A stretch of DNA of 8,669 nt. Source: Methanosarcinales archaeon (GTDB lineage Archaea; Halobacteriota; Syntropharchaeia; Alkanophagales; Methanospirareceae). Below, one piece after another: positions 1-5,985 of the stretch (its first letter is position 1; the number at the start of each line of letters is the position of its first letter). The DNA lies in assembly GCA_025464345.1 (NCBI GenBank), contig JAODGP010000014.1, forward strand, positions 1-8,669, written 5' to 3'. Position numbers and translations under genes: made by a program. Below the pieces are notes generated by a model that saw only the letters and a program-made list of their open reading frames with translations, searched no databases and had not been told where the DNA came from.

Positions 1-156
1 CCCTCGTCTCGATATCTGAACATAATATTATGAATTTATTTTTTGAAGAATATAATTAGCCGAGCCTTCCGGTTTTGCAGAGCGAAAGAGAAATTTAAAG
101 AAGGCTTGCATATTAAACGGAAATTCGCTCACACCCCCCTTCCTTCGGACTGGAAA

Positions 157-213
157 GGTGAAATGATATTACGGAGAACAGTTATGATATAACTCACCAT
201 GATGACTTACGGA
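157..213. repeat. Cluster of short ATGAT repeats and nested inverted repeats
   Basis: Three ATGAT copies occur at 163, 184 and 199 (ATGATAT, ATGATAT, ATGATGA). TTACGGA occurs twice, at 169-175 and 207-213. A perfect 5-base hairpin (GTTAT at 181-185, loop GAT, ATAAC at 189-193) abuts TCACC at 194-198, which can pair with GGTGA at 157-161. This could be an operator, or a structured RNA if a transcript starts near the TATA-like run at 91-98. It could also be chance in AT-rich DNA. No known RNA family was recognised. Confidence 0.25.
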
Positions 214-220
214 CATGAGC

Positions 221-236
221 TTTAATTAAATAAAAA
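221..236 (+). promoter_or_regulatory. Putative TATA box for the DUF89 gene
   Basis: The run TTTAATTAAATAAAAA is centred about 26 bases before the ATG at 255. No Shine-Dalgarno sequence precedes that ATG. This spacing is what a leaderless archaeal transcript would show. The assignment rests on composition and spacing only. Confidence 0.4.
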
Positions 237-254
237 CATCTCACATCTCTTATT

Positions 255-1133
255 ATGAGATTGAGATCCGATTGTATATCCTGTCTCATGGAACGAGCGG
301 CATACGAGTGTGAGATGGTCTTTGAAGACGAAGGGGCAAGGCTCGCGGTATTGAAGGAGATTGCATGTTTTTTATGCTCCCATCTTGACGAAAGTGTAAC
401 ACCCGCATTCATGGGTACGGAGCGAGAACGAATCCTGAAGGCGCGAAGCGGGCTGACAGACCCGCATGCAGATGTAAAAAAGAGGAGTAACGAAGTGGCA
501 AAGGCGCTGCTACCGGGTGCAATCGAATACTTCAGCATGCATGGTGTAGAAGCGCTTGTGCGAATCGCAGCTGCGGCTAATTCGATGGAATACGGTGTGA
601 AGGGCTACTCTTACGATGATAGCGCATTCAGAGCGGAGTTCATGCATGTACTCAATGAGCGATTGAACTGGAACCGTGATTCTGTATTATCCGCGATAAG
701 TAAGCATGATAAGGTCCTTTATCTGACGGACAACGCAGGTGAAGTATTCTTTGATGCGTTCGTGGTGAAGAAGCTGGCAGAGATGGGCAAGAAAGTTGTG
801 GTATCGCCGAAGAGCGGTGCTATAATAAACGATGCAACGGTGAGCGACTGGGAAGAAGCGGCGGCTTATGTGGATGTACCTTCAACTGTGGATATCGTAC
901 CTGCTGCTTCGTGCATCGGAGTCTCACGCGAGGATGCGAGTGAGGAGTTCCTCCATATACTCAATGACGATGAATACCTGGTGATAGCGAAGGGCATGGG
1001 CAATTACGAAGCGATATCCGAGTTTGAACAGGATTACAGGCAGCGGTTGATATATATATTGAGGGCGAAATGCATGCCGGTAGCGAGGAGTATAGGAGTG
1101 AATAAGGGCGAGCTCGTGGCTAAATTAGTTTGA
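255..1133 (+). CDS. DUF89-family metal-dependent phosphatase (ARMT1-like)
   Basis: This 292-residue protein matches the stand-alone archaeal DUF89 family, whose members are metal-dependent phosphatases thought to remove reactive or surplus sugar and cofactor phosphates. Visible hallmarks are an N-terminal Cys pair (C7, C10), an Asn in NSMEYG at 109-114, the metal/catalytic DNAGE motif at 159-163 (D159, N160), an Asn-Asp pair at 192-193, and KGMGNYE at 246-252. The C-terminal KCMPVARSIGV at 272-282 is also typical of the family. Length fits a single-domain family member. The ATG at 255 is preferred because the N-terminal cysteines follow directly and a TATA-like run lies about 26 bases upstream. 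The 3' end overlaps the convergent mtnA by 14 bases. The physiological substrate cannot be read from the sequence. Confidence 0.88.
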   Translation: MRLRSDCISCLMERAAYECEMVFEDEGARLAVLKEIACFLCSHLDESVTPAFMGTERERILKARSGLTDPHADVKKRSNEVAKALLPGAIEYFSMHGVEALVRIAAAANSMEYGVKGYSYDDSAFRAEFMHVLNERLNWNRDSVLSAISKHDKVLYLTDNAGEVFFDAFVVKKLAEMGKKVVVSPKSGAIINDATVSDWEEAAAYVDVPSTVDIVPAASCIGVSREDASEEFLHILNDDEYLVIAKGMGNYEAISEFEQDYRQRLIYILRAKCMPVARSIGVNKGELVAKLV

Positions 1134-2106
1134 TCGGCGTGTGAAATACGCCTTTCTCGGTGATTAGCGCTTCTATCAGCTCGAATGGCGTGAAATCGAA
1201 TGCTGGATTATAAACTCTCACATCCGCCGGTGCTATCTGTGTGTCGCCGCAGTATACGAGCTCCTCTGGACTGCGCTCCTCTATTTCTATATCCTCATAG
1301 CCATGCTCGAGGTCGAACGAGGAGGTGGGTGCTGCAACATAGAAGGGTATTCCATGCTCTTTTGCCAGTACAGCGTGCATATACGTGCCTATCTTGTTTA
1401 TTACACCCTCTTTAACCACCCTGTCGGCGCCCACTATCACCTTGTTCACCATGCCTCCTCGCATCACCACAGCGCTCATACTGTCTGTGATGAGAGTAAC
1501 GGGTATTTTATCCTGCATCAGTTCCCATGTGGTGAGTCTCGAACCCTGGTTCAGCGGTCTCGTCTCACATGCTATCACCTCTATGTGCTTGCCCTGCAAT
1601 ATCGCTGCTCTTATTACACCGAGTGCGGTGCCCCACTCGACACAGGCGAGTCTGCCAGCGTTGCAATGCGTGAGTACGACATCGCCATCTTCAAGGAGCA
1701 CACTGCCGTAATCGCCTATCTTGCGGTTGACTGCGATATCTTCCTCTATGAGCCGGTTCGCTTCCGCGAGTGCGAGCTCCTCCATCTCTTCAGGTGTTTT
1801 ACCGCGCTTCGCCGCTCTGTATGCACGGTCAATACCGTAGAAGAGGTTAACGGCTGTGGGTCGCGCCTCCTTCAATTTCATCACAGCGCGCTCAATTTCT
1901 CCTTTACTCGCGCTCTTACAAGCCAGGACGACGCCAAGCGCACCTGCAACGCCAAGAGCCGGAGCACCACGGACTTTTAATTCCTTTATCGCCGCTATTA
2001 GTTCATCAACTCGTTCACAGTACACCACTTCATACTCGGCTGGCAGTCGCGTCTGGTCTATCAATCGTACCGCCGCTCTATCCTCATCCCAGTCAATTGT
2101 TCTCAC
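1120..2106 (-). CDS. mtnA: S-methyl-5-thioribose-1-phosphate isomerase (MtnA family)
   Basis: This 328-residue cytosolic enzyme of the eIF2B-alpha/MtnA superfamily interconverts an aldose-1-phosphate and its ketose-1-phosphate. MtnA classically acts on methylthioribose 1-phosphate in methionine salvage; in methanogens, relatives have also been linked to 5-deoxyribose 1-phosphate recycling. Motifs are RGAPA at 46-50, HCNAG at 147-151 with the probable catalytic C148, ETRPLNQGSRLT at 181-192, TDSMSA at 207-212, and GADRV at 226-230 with the probable catalytic D228. The 80-residue C-D spacing matches bacterial MtnA. ETRPLNQG and NKIGTY argue for MtnA over ribose-1,5-bisphosphate isomerase, though this is not certain. 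The start is GTG at 2106, preceded by AGGAG, and fits the family N-terminus (TIDW, then RLIDQTRLP). It lies 13 bases after the PAN stop, so co-transcription is likely. Confidence 0.9.
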   Translation of the reverse strand: MRTIDWDEDRAAVRLIDQTRLPAEYEVVYCERVDELIAAIKELKVRGAPALGVAGALGVVLACKSASKGEIERAVMKLKEARPTAVNLFYGIDRAYRAAKRGKTPEEMEELALAEANRLIEEDIAVNRKIGDYGSVLLEDGDVVLTHCNAGRLACVEWGTALGVIRAAILQGKHIEVIACETRPLNQGSRLTTWELMQDKIPVTLITDSMSAVVMRGGMVNKVIVGADRVVKEGVINKIGTYMHAVLAKEHGIPFYVAAPTSSFDLEHGYEDIEIEERSPEELVYCGDTQIAPADVRVYNPAFDFTPFELIEALITEKGVFHTPIKLI

Positions 2107-2110
2107 GAAC

Positions 2111-2115
2111 TCCTG
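2111..2115 (-). promoter_or_regulatory. Ribosome binding site of mtnA
   Basis: AGGAG on the minus strand lies three bases before the GTG start at 2106, inside the short PAN-mtnA spacer. The spacing is tight, but together with the family-typical N-terminus it supports the GTG start. Confidence 0.5.
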
Positions 2116-2119
2116 CTAC

Positions 2120-3337
2120 CTAAGCAAACATCACGCCCATCTCTTTCACATTAGCAATGTAGTCCCTCTGATAGTTCATCACCTTCTTTATCGCCTGCTC
2201 GAATTCTTCCATCCCCACCGCCTTCTTATTTCGCTTCACGGTTAACATGCCTGCTTCTGTTGCTATCGCTTTTATTTCAGCGCCTGTGGCACCTTCGGTA
2301 AGCGCAGCCAGTCTCTTCAGGTCAACCTCCTTCTTCAACTTCAATCTGGACGTGTGTATCCTGAATATCTCTTCCCTCGCTTCCATGTCCGGCACGGGTA
2401 TCTCTATGATCCTGTCAAACCTGCCGGGTCGGAGTAACGCGGGATCGAGGATATCCGGTCGGTTCGTAGCACCTATTATCCGGACGTTGCCCCTGGGATC
2501 GAACCCGTCTATCTCAGCCAGCAGCTGCATCAGGGTACGCTGTACCTCGCGCTCGCCAGAACTGCCGTCTTCCATCCGTCTCGCTGCTATCGCATCTATC
2601 TCGTCAATGAAGAGTATAGAAGGTGCCTTCTCTTTCGCCAGTGCAAAGAGTTCACGCACCATACGCGCGCCTTCGCCTATGTATTTCTGTACCAGTTCGG
2701 AGCCCACAACCCTTATGAAAGTCGCAGATGTGCGTTTAGCAACCGCTTTGGCGAGCAGTGTCTTGCCCGTACCGGGCAAGCCGATGAGGAGAACGCCCCT
2801 GGGTGGCTCCACGCCTATACGCTCAAAACGCTCAGGCGCGGTAAGCGGCAGCTCCACAACCTCCCTTATCTCCTCTATCTGGTCCTGTAACCCACCTATC
2901 ATCGAATAGTCCACATCTGGCGACTCTATTACCTCCATGCTGTAAACAAGCGGGTCCTTCGCCGAGGGTAGCACGCTCACCACTGCCAGGGACTGCTGAT
3001 TCAGCGCCACACGAGCACCCGGTACAATATCGTTCGATTCGTACTCCGTGTATGTCACCACAAATTGAGGTCCCCCGGTGCTCCTCACCACCACATGTTT
3101 ATCATCTATTACACTTACTACGGTCGCAACCAGCAGAGGAGGTGCACGTAATTTCTCCAGTTCTGCCCGTAATCGCTTTATCTCGCGTTCATACCGGATT
3201 CGCATCTCCTGATAATATCTGCTCTCCTGTTCTATCTTCTCCAGCCTCTCACGGAGCAGAATGTTCGCTTCCTCCACCTGCCGCATCTTATCCAGGAGAA
3301 ATCTTGAATATCCTTCGTCATATGAAGCCGACTTCAT
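2120..3337 (-). CDS. pan: Proteasome-activating nucleotidase (PAN), AAA+ ATPase
   Basis: PAN is the hexameric archaeal ATPase that unfolds proteins and feeds them to the 20S proteasome in the cytosol. The 405-residue protein has the full family layout: an N-terminal coiled coil (about 14-65), a conserved proline hinge (APP at 65-67), an OB-fold (about 68-130) and a C-terminal AAA+ module. Walker A is GLPGTGKT at 186-193, with Leu where PAN and Rpt proteins usually have Pro. Walker B is ILFIDE at 241-246, and the second region of homology includes GATNRPD at 289-295 with arginine fingers R303 and R306. The pore loop is KYIGEG at 218-223. The C-terminus is MFA, a Phe variant of the HbYX gate-opening tail. 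A strong AGGTGG lies four bases before the ATG. mtnA follows 13 bases downstream. Confidence 0.96.
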   Translation of the reverse strand: MKSASYDEGYSRFLLDKMRQVEEANILLRERLEKIEQESRYYQEMRIRYEREIKRLRAELEKLRAPPLLVATVVSVIDDKHVVVRSTGGPQFVVTYTEYESNDIVPGARVALNQQSLAVVSVLPSAKDPLVYSMEVIESPDVDYSMIGGLQDQIEEIREVVELPLTAPERFERIGVEPPRGVLLIGLPGTGKTLLAKAVAKRTSATFIRVVGSELVQKYIGEGARMVRELFALAKEKAPSILFIDEIDAIAARRMEDGSSGEREVQRTLMQLLAEIDGFDPRGNVRIIGATNRPDILDPALLRPGRFDRIIEIPVPDMEAREEIFRIHTSRLKLKKEVDLKRLAALTEGATGAEIKAIATEAGMLTVKRNKKAVGMEEFEQAIKKVMNYQRDYIANVKEMGVMFA

Positions 3338-3341
3338 TTTA

Positions 3342-3347
3342 CCACCT
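3342..3347 (-). promoter_or_regulatory. Ribosome binding site of pan
   Basis: AGGTGG on the minus strand, four bases before the ATG at 3337, is a strong archaeal Shine-Dalgarno sequence and fixes the PAN start. Confidence 0.7.
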
Positions 3348-3370
3348 GATATTTACTTCTCTCTTTGCAC

Positions 3371-3385
3371 CATATAAATAATAAA
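3371..3385. promoter_or_regulatory. TATA-like element between pan and the MBF1 gene
   Basis: The divergent spacer of 52 bases holds the run ATATAAATAATAAA. On the minus strand this gives TTTATATG about 25 bases before the PAN Shine-Dalgarno sequence, so it most likely serves pan with a very short leader. It lies only about 14 bases before the MBF1 ATG at 3390, too close for a standard promoter of that gene. The MBF1 promoter is therefore probably further upstream (for example the AT-rich run near 3350) and is unresolved. Confidence 0.4.
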
Positions 3386-3389
3386 GGCT

Positions 3390-3764
3390 ATGGAGTGTGA
3401 GATATGCGGCGCAGAGATAAAAGGGCGTGCATATTCTATCAATATAGGTACTTCAAAGCTCAAGGTATGCGAAGCCTGTGCACGGTACGGCGTGGCAGTA
3501 CCTGCAACTACCACAACCACAGCGATGCAGAAGAAGCGGCTGTATGAGCAGATGGACCTGGAGATAGAAGAAGAGGTTGAGCCGGTGGATTATGGTCGGA
3601 GAGTGAAAGCGGCGCGTGAGAGAGCGGGCTTGAAGCAGGAAGAGCTCGCGAAGATGATCAATGAGAAGCAATCATTGCTCCGGAAGATCGAGAATGAGGA
3701 GGTGATCCCGACAGAGGAACTGCGGATGAAGATAGAGCGAGTTCTGAAACCTTACTTCAGATGA
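3390..3764 (+). CDS. MBF1-like zinc-ribbon / HTH transcription factor
   Basis: This 124-residue protein has the archaeal multiprotein-bridging-factor 1 architecture. An N-terminal zinc ribbon has CxxC pairs C3/C6 and C27/C30. A Thr-rich, then acidic linker spans about 39-66. A cro/cI-type helix-turn-helix runs from 68 to 122, including RRVKAARERAGLKQEELA at 70-87 and SLLRKIEN at 95-102. Archaeal MBF1 proteins are associated with transcription and with the ribosome; the exact role is unsettled. The start MECEICG is family-typical, although no clear Shine-Dalgarno sequence precedes it. The stop codon overlaps the mfnE start in ATGA, so the two genes are probably translationally coupled. Confidence 0.9.
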   Translation: MECEICGAEIKGRAYSINIGTSKLKVCEACARYGVAVPATTTTTAMQKKRLYEQMDLEIEEEVEPVDYGRRVKAARERAGLKQEELAKMINEKQSLLRKIENEEVIPTEELRMKIERVLKPYFR

Positions 3765-4372
3765 TAGTGATAAAGATAGGAGGGAGCCTGATAGAGTACG
3801 GTAGAGGACTCGTGCGCAGTCTGAACGATTTTGCCGCGGGTGAGTCTCTGGTGGTGGTACCCGGTGGTGGACCATTCGCAAAGACCATCAGGGGACTCGC
3901 AGACAGGGTATCAGATGAAGCAGCACACTGGATGGCGGTGCTCGCGATGCACCAGTATGGTATTTTCCTCGCGAATGGTGAATACCCGCTGGCAGAGAGT
4001 CTGGAAGAGATAAAGAAGAGCGGTGTAACCATATTACTACCGTACAAGATATTGAAGAGTGATGATGTTCTGCCTCATACCTGGGACGTCACATCAGATA
4101 CAATAGCGGCATTCATGGCTTATAAACTCGGCAAGAGGTGCTTCATAAAATTGACAGACGTGGATGGGATACTGACCGGCATGGGCGAAGTGAAGAAGGA
4201 GGTGTATCTGAGGGATGTACGTGCGGGTGGCACATGTGTTGATGATGCACTGCCTGGCTTTCTACTCCGGCACGGGATGAAATGCATAATTGTCAATGGT
4301 AAGTATCCAGAGAGGGTGAGGGCAATACTCGAGGGTAAATATAATGACACATGCTGCACGATACTCTTATAG
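3761..4372 (+). CDS. mfnE: [5-(aminomethyl)furan-3-yl]methyl phosphate kinase (MfnE)
   Basis: This 203-residue amino-acid-kinase-fold protein matches MfnE, the cytosolic kinase that phosphorylates the aminomethylfuran phosphate precursor to its diphosphate so that it can be joined to tyramine in methanofuran synthesis. Motifs are KIGGSL at 5-10, the phosphate-binding PGGGPFA at 34-40, HTWDVTSD at 106-113 (a strong family signature), and KLTDVDG at 130-136. Toward the C-terminus IIVNGKYPERV spans 176-186. Length is that of a minimal kinase domain with no regulatory ACT domain. Its ATG overlaps the MBF1 stop (ATGA) and no separate ribosome binding site is visible, suggesting coupling. Its 3' end overlaps the convergent priS by six bases. 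A related acyl-phosphate kinase is possible, but the WDVTSD motif and the nearby mfnA favour MfnE. Confidence 0.9.
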   Translation: MIVIKIGGSLIEYGRGLVRSLNDFAAGESLVVVPGGGPFAKTIRGLADRVSDEAAHWMAVLAMHQYGIFLANGEYPLAESLEEIKKSGVTILLPYKILKSDDVLPHTWDVTSDTIAAFMAYKLGKRCFIKLTDVDGILTGMGEVKKEVYLRDVRAGGTCVDDALPGFLLRHGMKCIIVNGKYPERVRAILEGKYNDTCCTILL

Positions 4373-5533
4373 TGCTTCCAGTTCGGCAGCGCCACGACAC
4401 ATGAAATACATTGCCACATATTCAGGTAATGTAACAGTCTCACCCTCCACCAGCCGGTAATGTTCGCCCTTCAGCTTTATGTCTGCGTCACGCGTTGCCC
4501 TTATTCTGGTATCAGAATCGCCGAAAACAACCGCATCTTCCAGTGGCTGGAAGTCCGCTATGGAATCGATTTCAAGCGGTTTCACCACCAGACTTGACTT
4601 GCCATGGAGTGAAGATGGCAGTCGAATGAGCCGTTTGATGTCTGAAGTGACAGGTTCGTCTGGTCGGTCTGCGGATTCCACGCGGACTGTTCTGGTTACC
4701 GATCTCGCTATACCTGCCCATACAGCCGGTAGTCGTGAGAATCTGGGTATCTGCCCGCTTTCTATACGATTCATTACTGTTTTGTCCCGTGCTAACCTGA
4801 TAACATCCTTCGCCTGTCGCTTATCCATGCCCGTGGCTTTTCTTATACTTACGATGGCTTCCTCATCTGGCAGATCCGCGATATCGTGCAAGAACCTGAT
4901 CAAGCCGCTGAGCAATCTCTCCCCCCAGCCTTCCGATATCAATGTCAGATTGTCATCTCCGGCGGGCTTCAGGAACGCATCCATATCCAGTCCGGTCGCA
5001 GTGATATAATCGAGTATTTCACGCCGCTCTGTGCTACCGAGTTGTCGTATGCTGTCTTTTGTTATATGAATATGGTAGCCCCGCGAGCCTGAGAATACCA
5101 CTTCCAGATCGCTTTCATCAAATCCAAAATCGTTAAGGAGGAAGTCAATCAATTTCTGTGTCTCGCGCTTCACCAGTTCCAGCAGAGCCTCATACGAGTA
5201 CTTCTCTACACTTACTATATGATCGGCATCGAGGTCAAATATGAGGTCAGCACCGAGCCATTCCTTCCTGCCCATCGGCGCTGCTGGATACTTATAGATG
5301 GCGGCGGAATGATATACGTGTGCGGGCGCATTCTCGCGTATATAATTTGTGAGTTCCACATCGGTATTGAAGGCTTTGTGCCTTCGCATTACGACTTTAG
5401 CCGGATAATACCGGTCAAAATGGACAAAGCCCCATTCACGCATCCATACCTCGCCCGGGAGCTTCAGCTGCGTATGGCTATAATACCGCCTGAATCCCGC
5501 ATGCACGAACCGCCTCGTCTCTTCGTTCATCAT
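4367..5533 (-). CDS. priS: DNA primase small (catalytic) subunit PriS
   Basis: PriS is the catalytic subunit of the archaeal-eukaryotic heterodimeric primase, making RNA/DNA primers at the replication fork with PriL. The 388-residue protein carries the catalytic FDLDAD at 99-104 (D100, D102 the likely metal ligands) and SGSRGYHIHI at 148-157. A further acidic site is the likely third ligand D298, followed by RLPSSLHGKSSL at 304-315. The region between the first two motifs, where several primases hold a zinc knuckle, has no cysteines, and C379 is the only Cys in the protein. Two ATG codons occur in tandem (5533, 5530); the first is used here, and no Shine-Dalgarno sequence precedes it. The gene stands alone, converging on mfnE with a six-base overlap. 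priL is not in the window. Confidence 0.95.
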   Translation of the reverse strand: MMNEETRRFVHAGFRRYYSHTQLKLPGEVWMREWGFVHFDRYYPAKVVMRRHKAFNTDVELTNYIRENAPAHVYHSAAIYKYPAAPMGRKEWLGADLIFDLDADHIVSVEKYSYEALLELVKRETQKLIDFLLNDFGFDESDLEVVFSGSRGYHIHITKDSIRQLGSTERREILDYITATGLDMDAFLKPAGDDNLTLISEGWGERLLSGLIRFLHDIADLPDEEAIVSIRKATGMDKRQAKDVIRLARDKTVMNRIESGQIPRFSRLPAVWAGIARSVTRTVRVESADRPDEPVTSDIKRLIRLPSSLHGKSSLVVKPLEIDSIADFQPLEDAVVFGDSDTRIRATRDADIKLKGEHYRLVEGETVTLPEYVAMYFMCRGAAELEAL

Positions 5534-5596
5534 TACACGTGCTTATTTTCAGTCATGATTCTGCTCTTCTTCTTAAACACCCGCGCATTTCAGCGG

Positions 5597-5626
5597 CATA
5601 TTTTAATAGTAAACATAATATAATTA
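5597..5626. promoter_or_regulatory. Divergent AT-rich promoter region, tRNA-Lys and priS
   Basis: On the plus strand ATAATATAATTA (about 5615-5626) lies roughly 25 bases before the tRNA 5' end at 5645, the standard distance for an archaeal TATA box. On the minus strand the same run, or ATTAAAATATG at 5607-5597, could start the priS transcript with a leader of about 45-60 bases. The tRNA assignment is the better supported of the two. Confidence 0.5.
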
Positions 5627-5644
5627 GAATAGCTATTAATAGAG

Positions 5645-5718
5645 GGGCCGGTAGCTCAGAAAGGTAGAGCAGCAGGCTCTTAACCTGCCCGTCGGGGGTT
5701 CAAATCCCTCCCGGCCCG
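5645..5718 (+). tRNA. tRNA-Lys (anticodon CUU)
   Basis: A complete 74-base cloverleaf can be drawn. The acceptor stem GGGCCGG (5645-5651) pairs with CCGGCCC (5711-5717), with discriminator G at 5718. The D stem is GCTC/GAGC (5654-5657, 5667-5670). The anticodon stem GCAGG/CCTGC (5672-5676, 5684-5688) closes the loop CTCTTAA with anticodon CTT at 5679-5681, decoding the lysine codon AAG. The T arm is GGGGG-TTCAAAT-CCCTC (5694-5710) with one G-U pair. There is no intron and no encoded CCA, as in many archaea. A TATA-like element lies about 25 bases upstream. A small minus-strand reading frame overlaps its 3' end by 19 bases. Confidence 0.97.
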
Positions 5719-5900
5719 TTGATTGATGAAGGGTGTTGGAAAGGCATCTCACATGTACGCTCTTTGAATATTATCGCTCCATCTTTCTTCTCTCTGAACC
5801 CGGAGCCGAGTTTATACCGCCACTCGAGCCTCTTATTCCAGGTTCTTACACTGCATCTCCAGGGTACTTTATTCGCACGGAGTTCAACATATTCCCCCAT
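5700..5900 (-). CDS. Hypothetical small protein, possibly 5'-frameshifted
   Basis: I do not recognise this frame. From the ATG at 5900 it encodes 66 residues, basic and rich in Arg, Lys and Trp (VPWRCSVRTW, LEWRYKLGSGF), with no membrane segment. The same frame stays open upstream to 5993, at the end of mfnA, and that extra part also reads like protein (IEIPPLEDKNPARTRH). Codon choice (AGA, AAG, GAG, ATA) resembles the neighbours. That longer part has no start codon in frame. An ATG at 5977-5975, ten bases after AAGGT, is out of frame by what a single inserted base would repair, giving about 92 residues. The 3' end runs 19 bases into tRNA-Lys on the opposite strand, which is unusual. It may be a real small gene behind mfnA, a decaying remnant, or a spurious frame. 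Confidence 0.38.
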   Translation of the reverse strand: MGEYVELRANKVPWRCSVRTWNKRLEWRYKLGSGFREKKDGAIIFKERTCEMPFQHPSSINGPGGI

Positions 5901-5985
5901 CTCTCTTCTCTTTAAGATGACGTGTCTGGTTCTTGCGGGATTCTTGTCCTCCAGGGGCGGTATCTCGATATTAACATTACCCGGC

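Larger units (their letters stand above)
1..254. other. Gene-poor AT-rich upstream region
   Basis: No convincing coding frame lies in this 254-base stretch. It contains several AT-rich, TATA-like runs (about 48-58, 91-98 and 221-236) and a cluster of short repeats at 157-213. On the minus strand an ATG at 23-21 opens a frame that runs off the window after seven codons. An AT-rich run at 48-58 lies about 25-30 bases upstream of it, so a divergent leaderless gene may start here, but too little is visible to call it. A 7-base inverted repeat (GAGCGAA at 80-86, TTCGCTC at 124-130) encloses 37 bases; its significance is unclear. Confidence 0.5.

Noticed and set aside
199..220. C/D box small RNA suggested by ATGATGA at 199-205
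   Set aside because: The sequence matches a C box, but no CTGA D box follows at a suitable distance and no C'/D' pair is seen.
194..538. Minus-strand open frame of 114 codons over the start of the DUF89 gene
   Set aside because: It overlaps conserved DUF89 codons on the other strand and its Ser/Ala-rich translation shows no family.
1303..1980. Plus-strand open frame of 225 codons inside mtnA
   Set aside because: It lies entirely antisense to a well-supported gene with clear family motifs, and its translation is rich in Cys, His, Tyr and Ser without any recognisable domain, as expected for a shadow frame.
2247..2909. Plus-strand open frame of 220 codons inside pan
   Set aside because: Its translation is Ser/Ile/Pro-rich low-complexity sequence antisense to the conserved AAA+ domain; no motif or ribosome binding site supports it.
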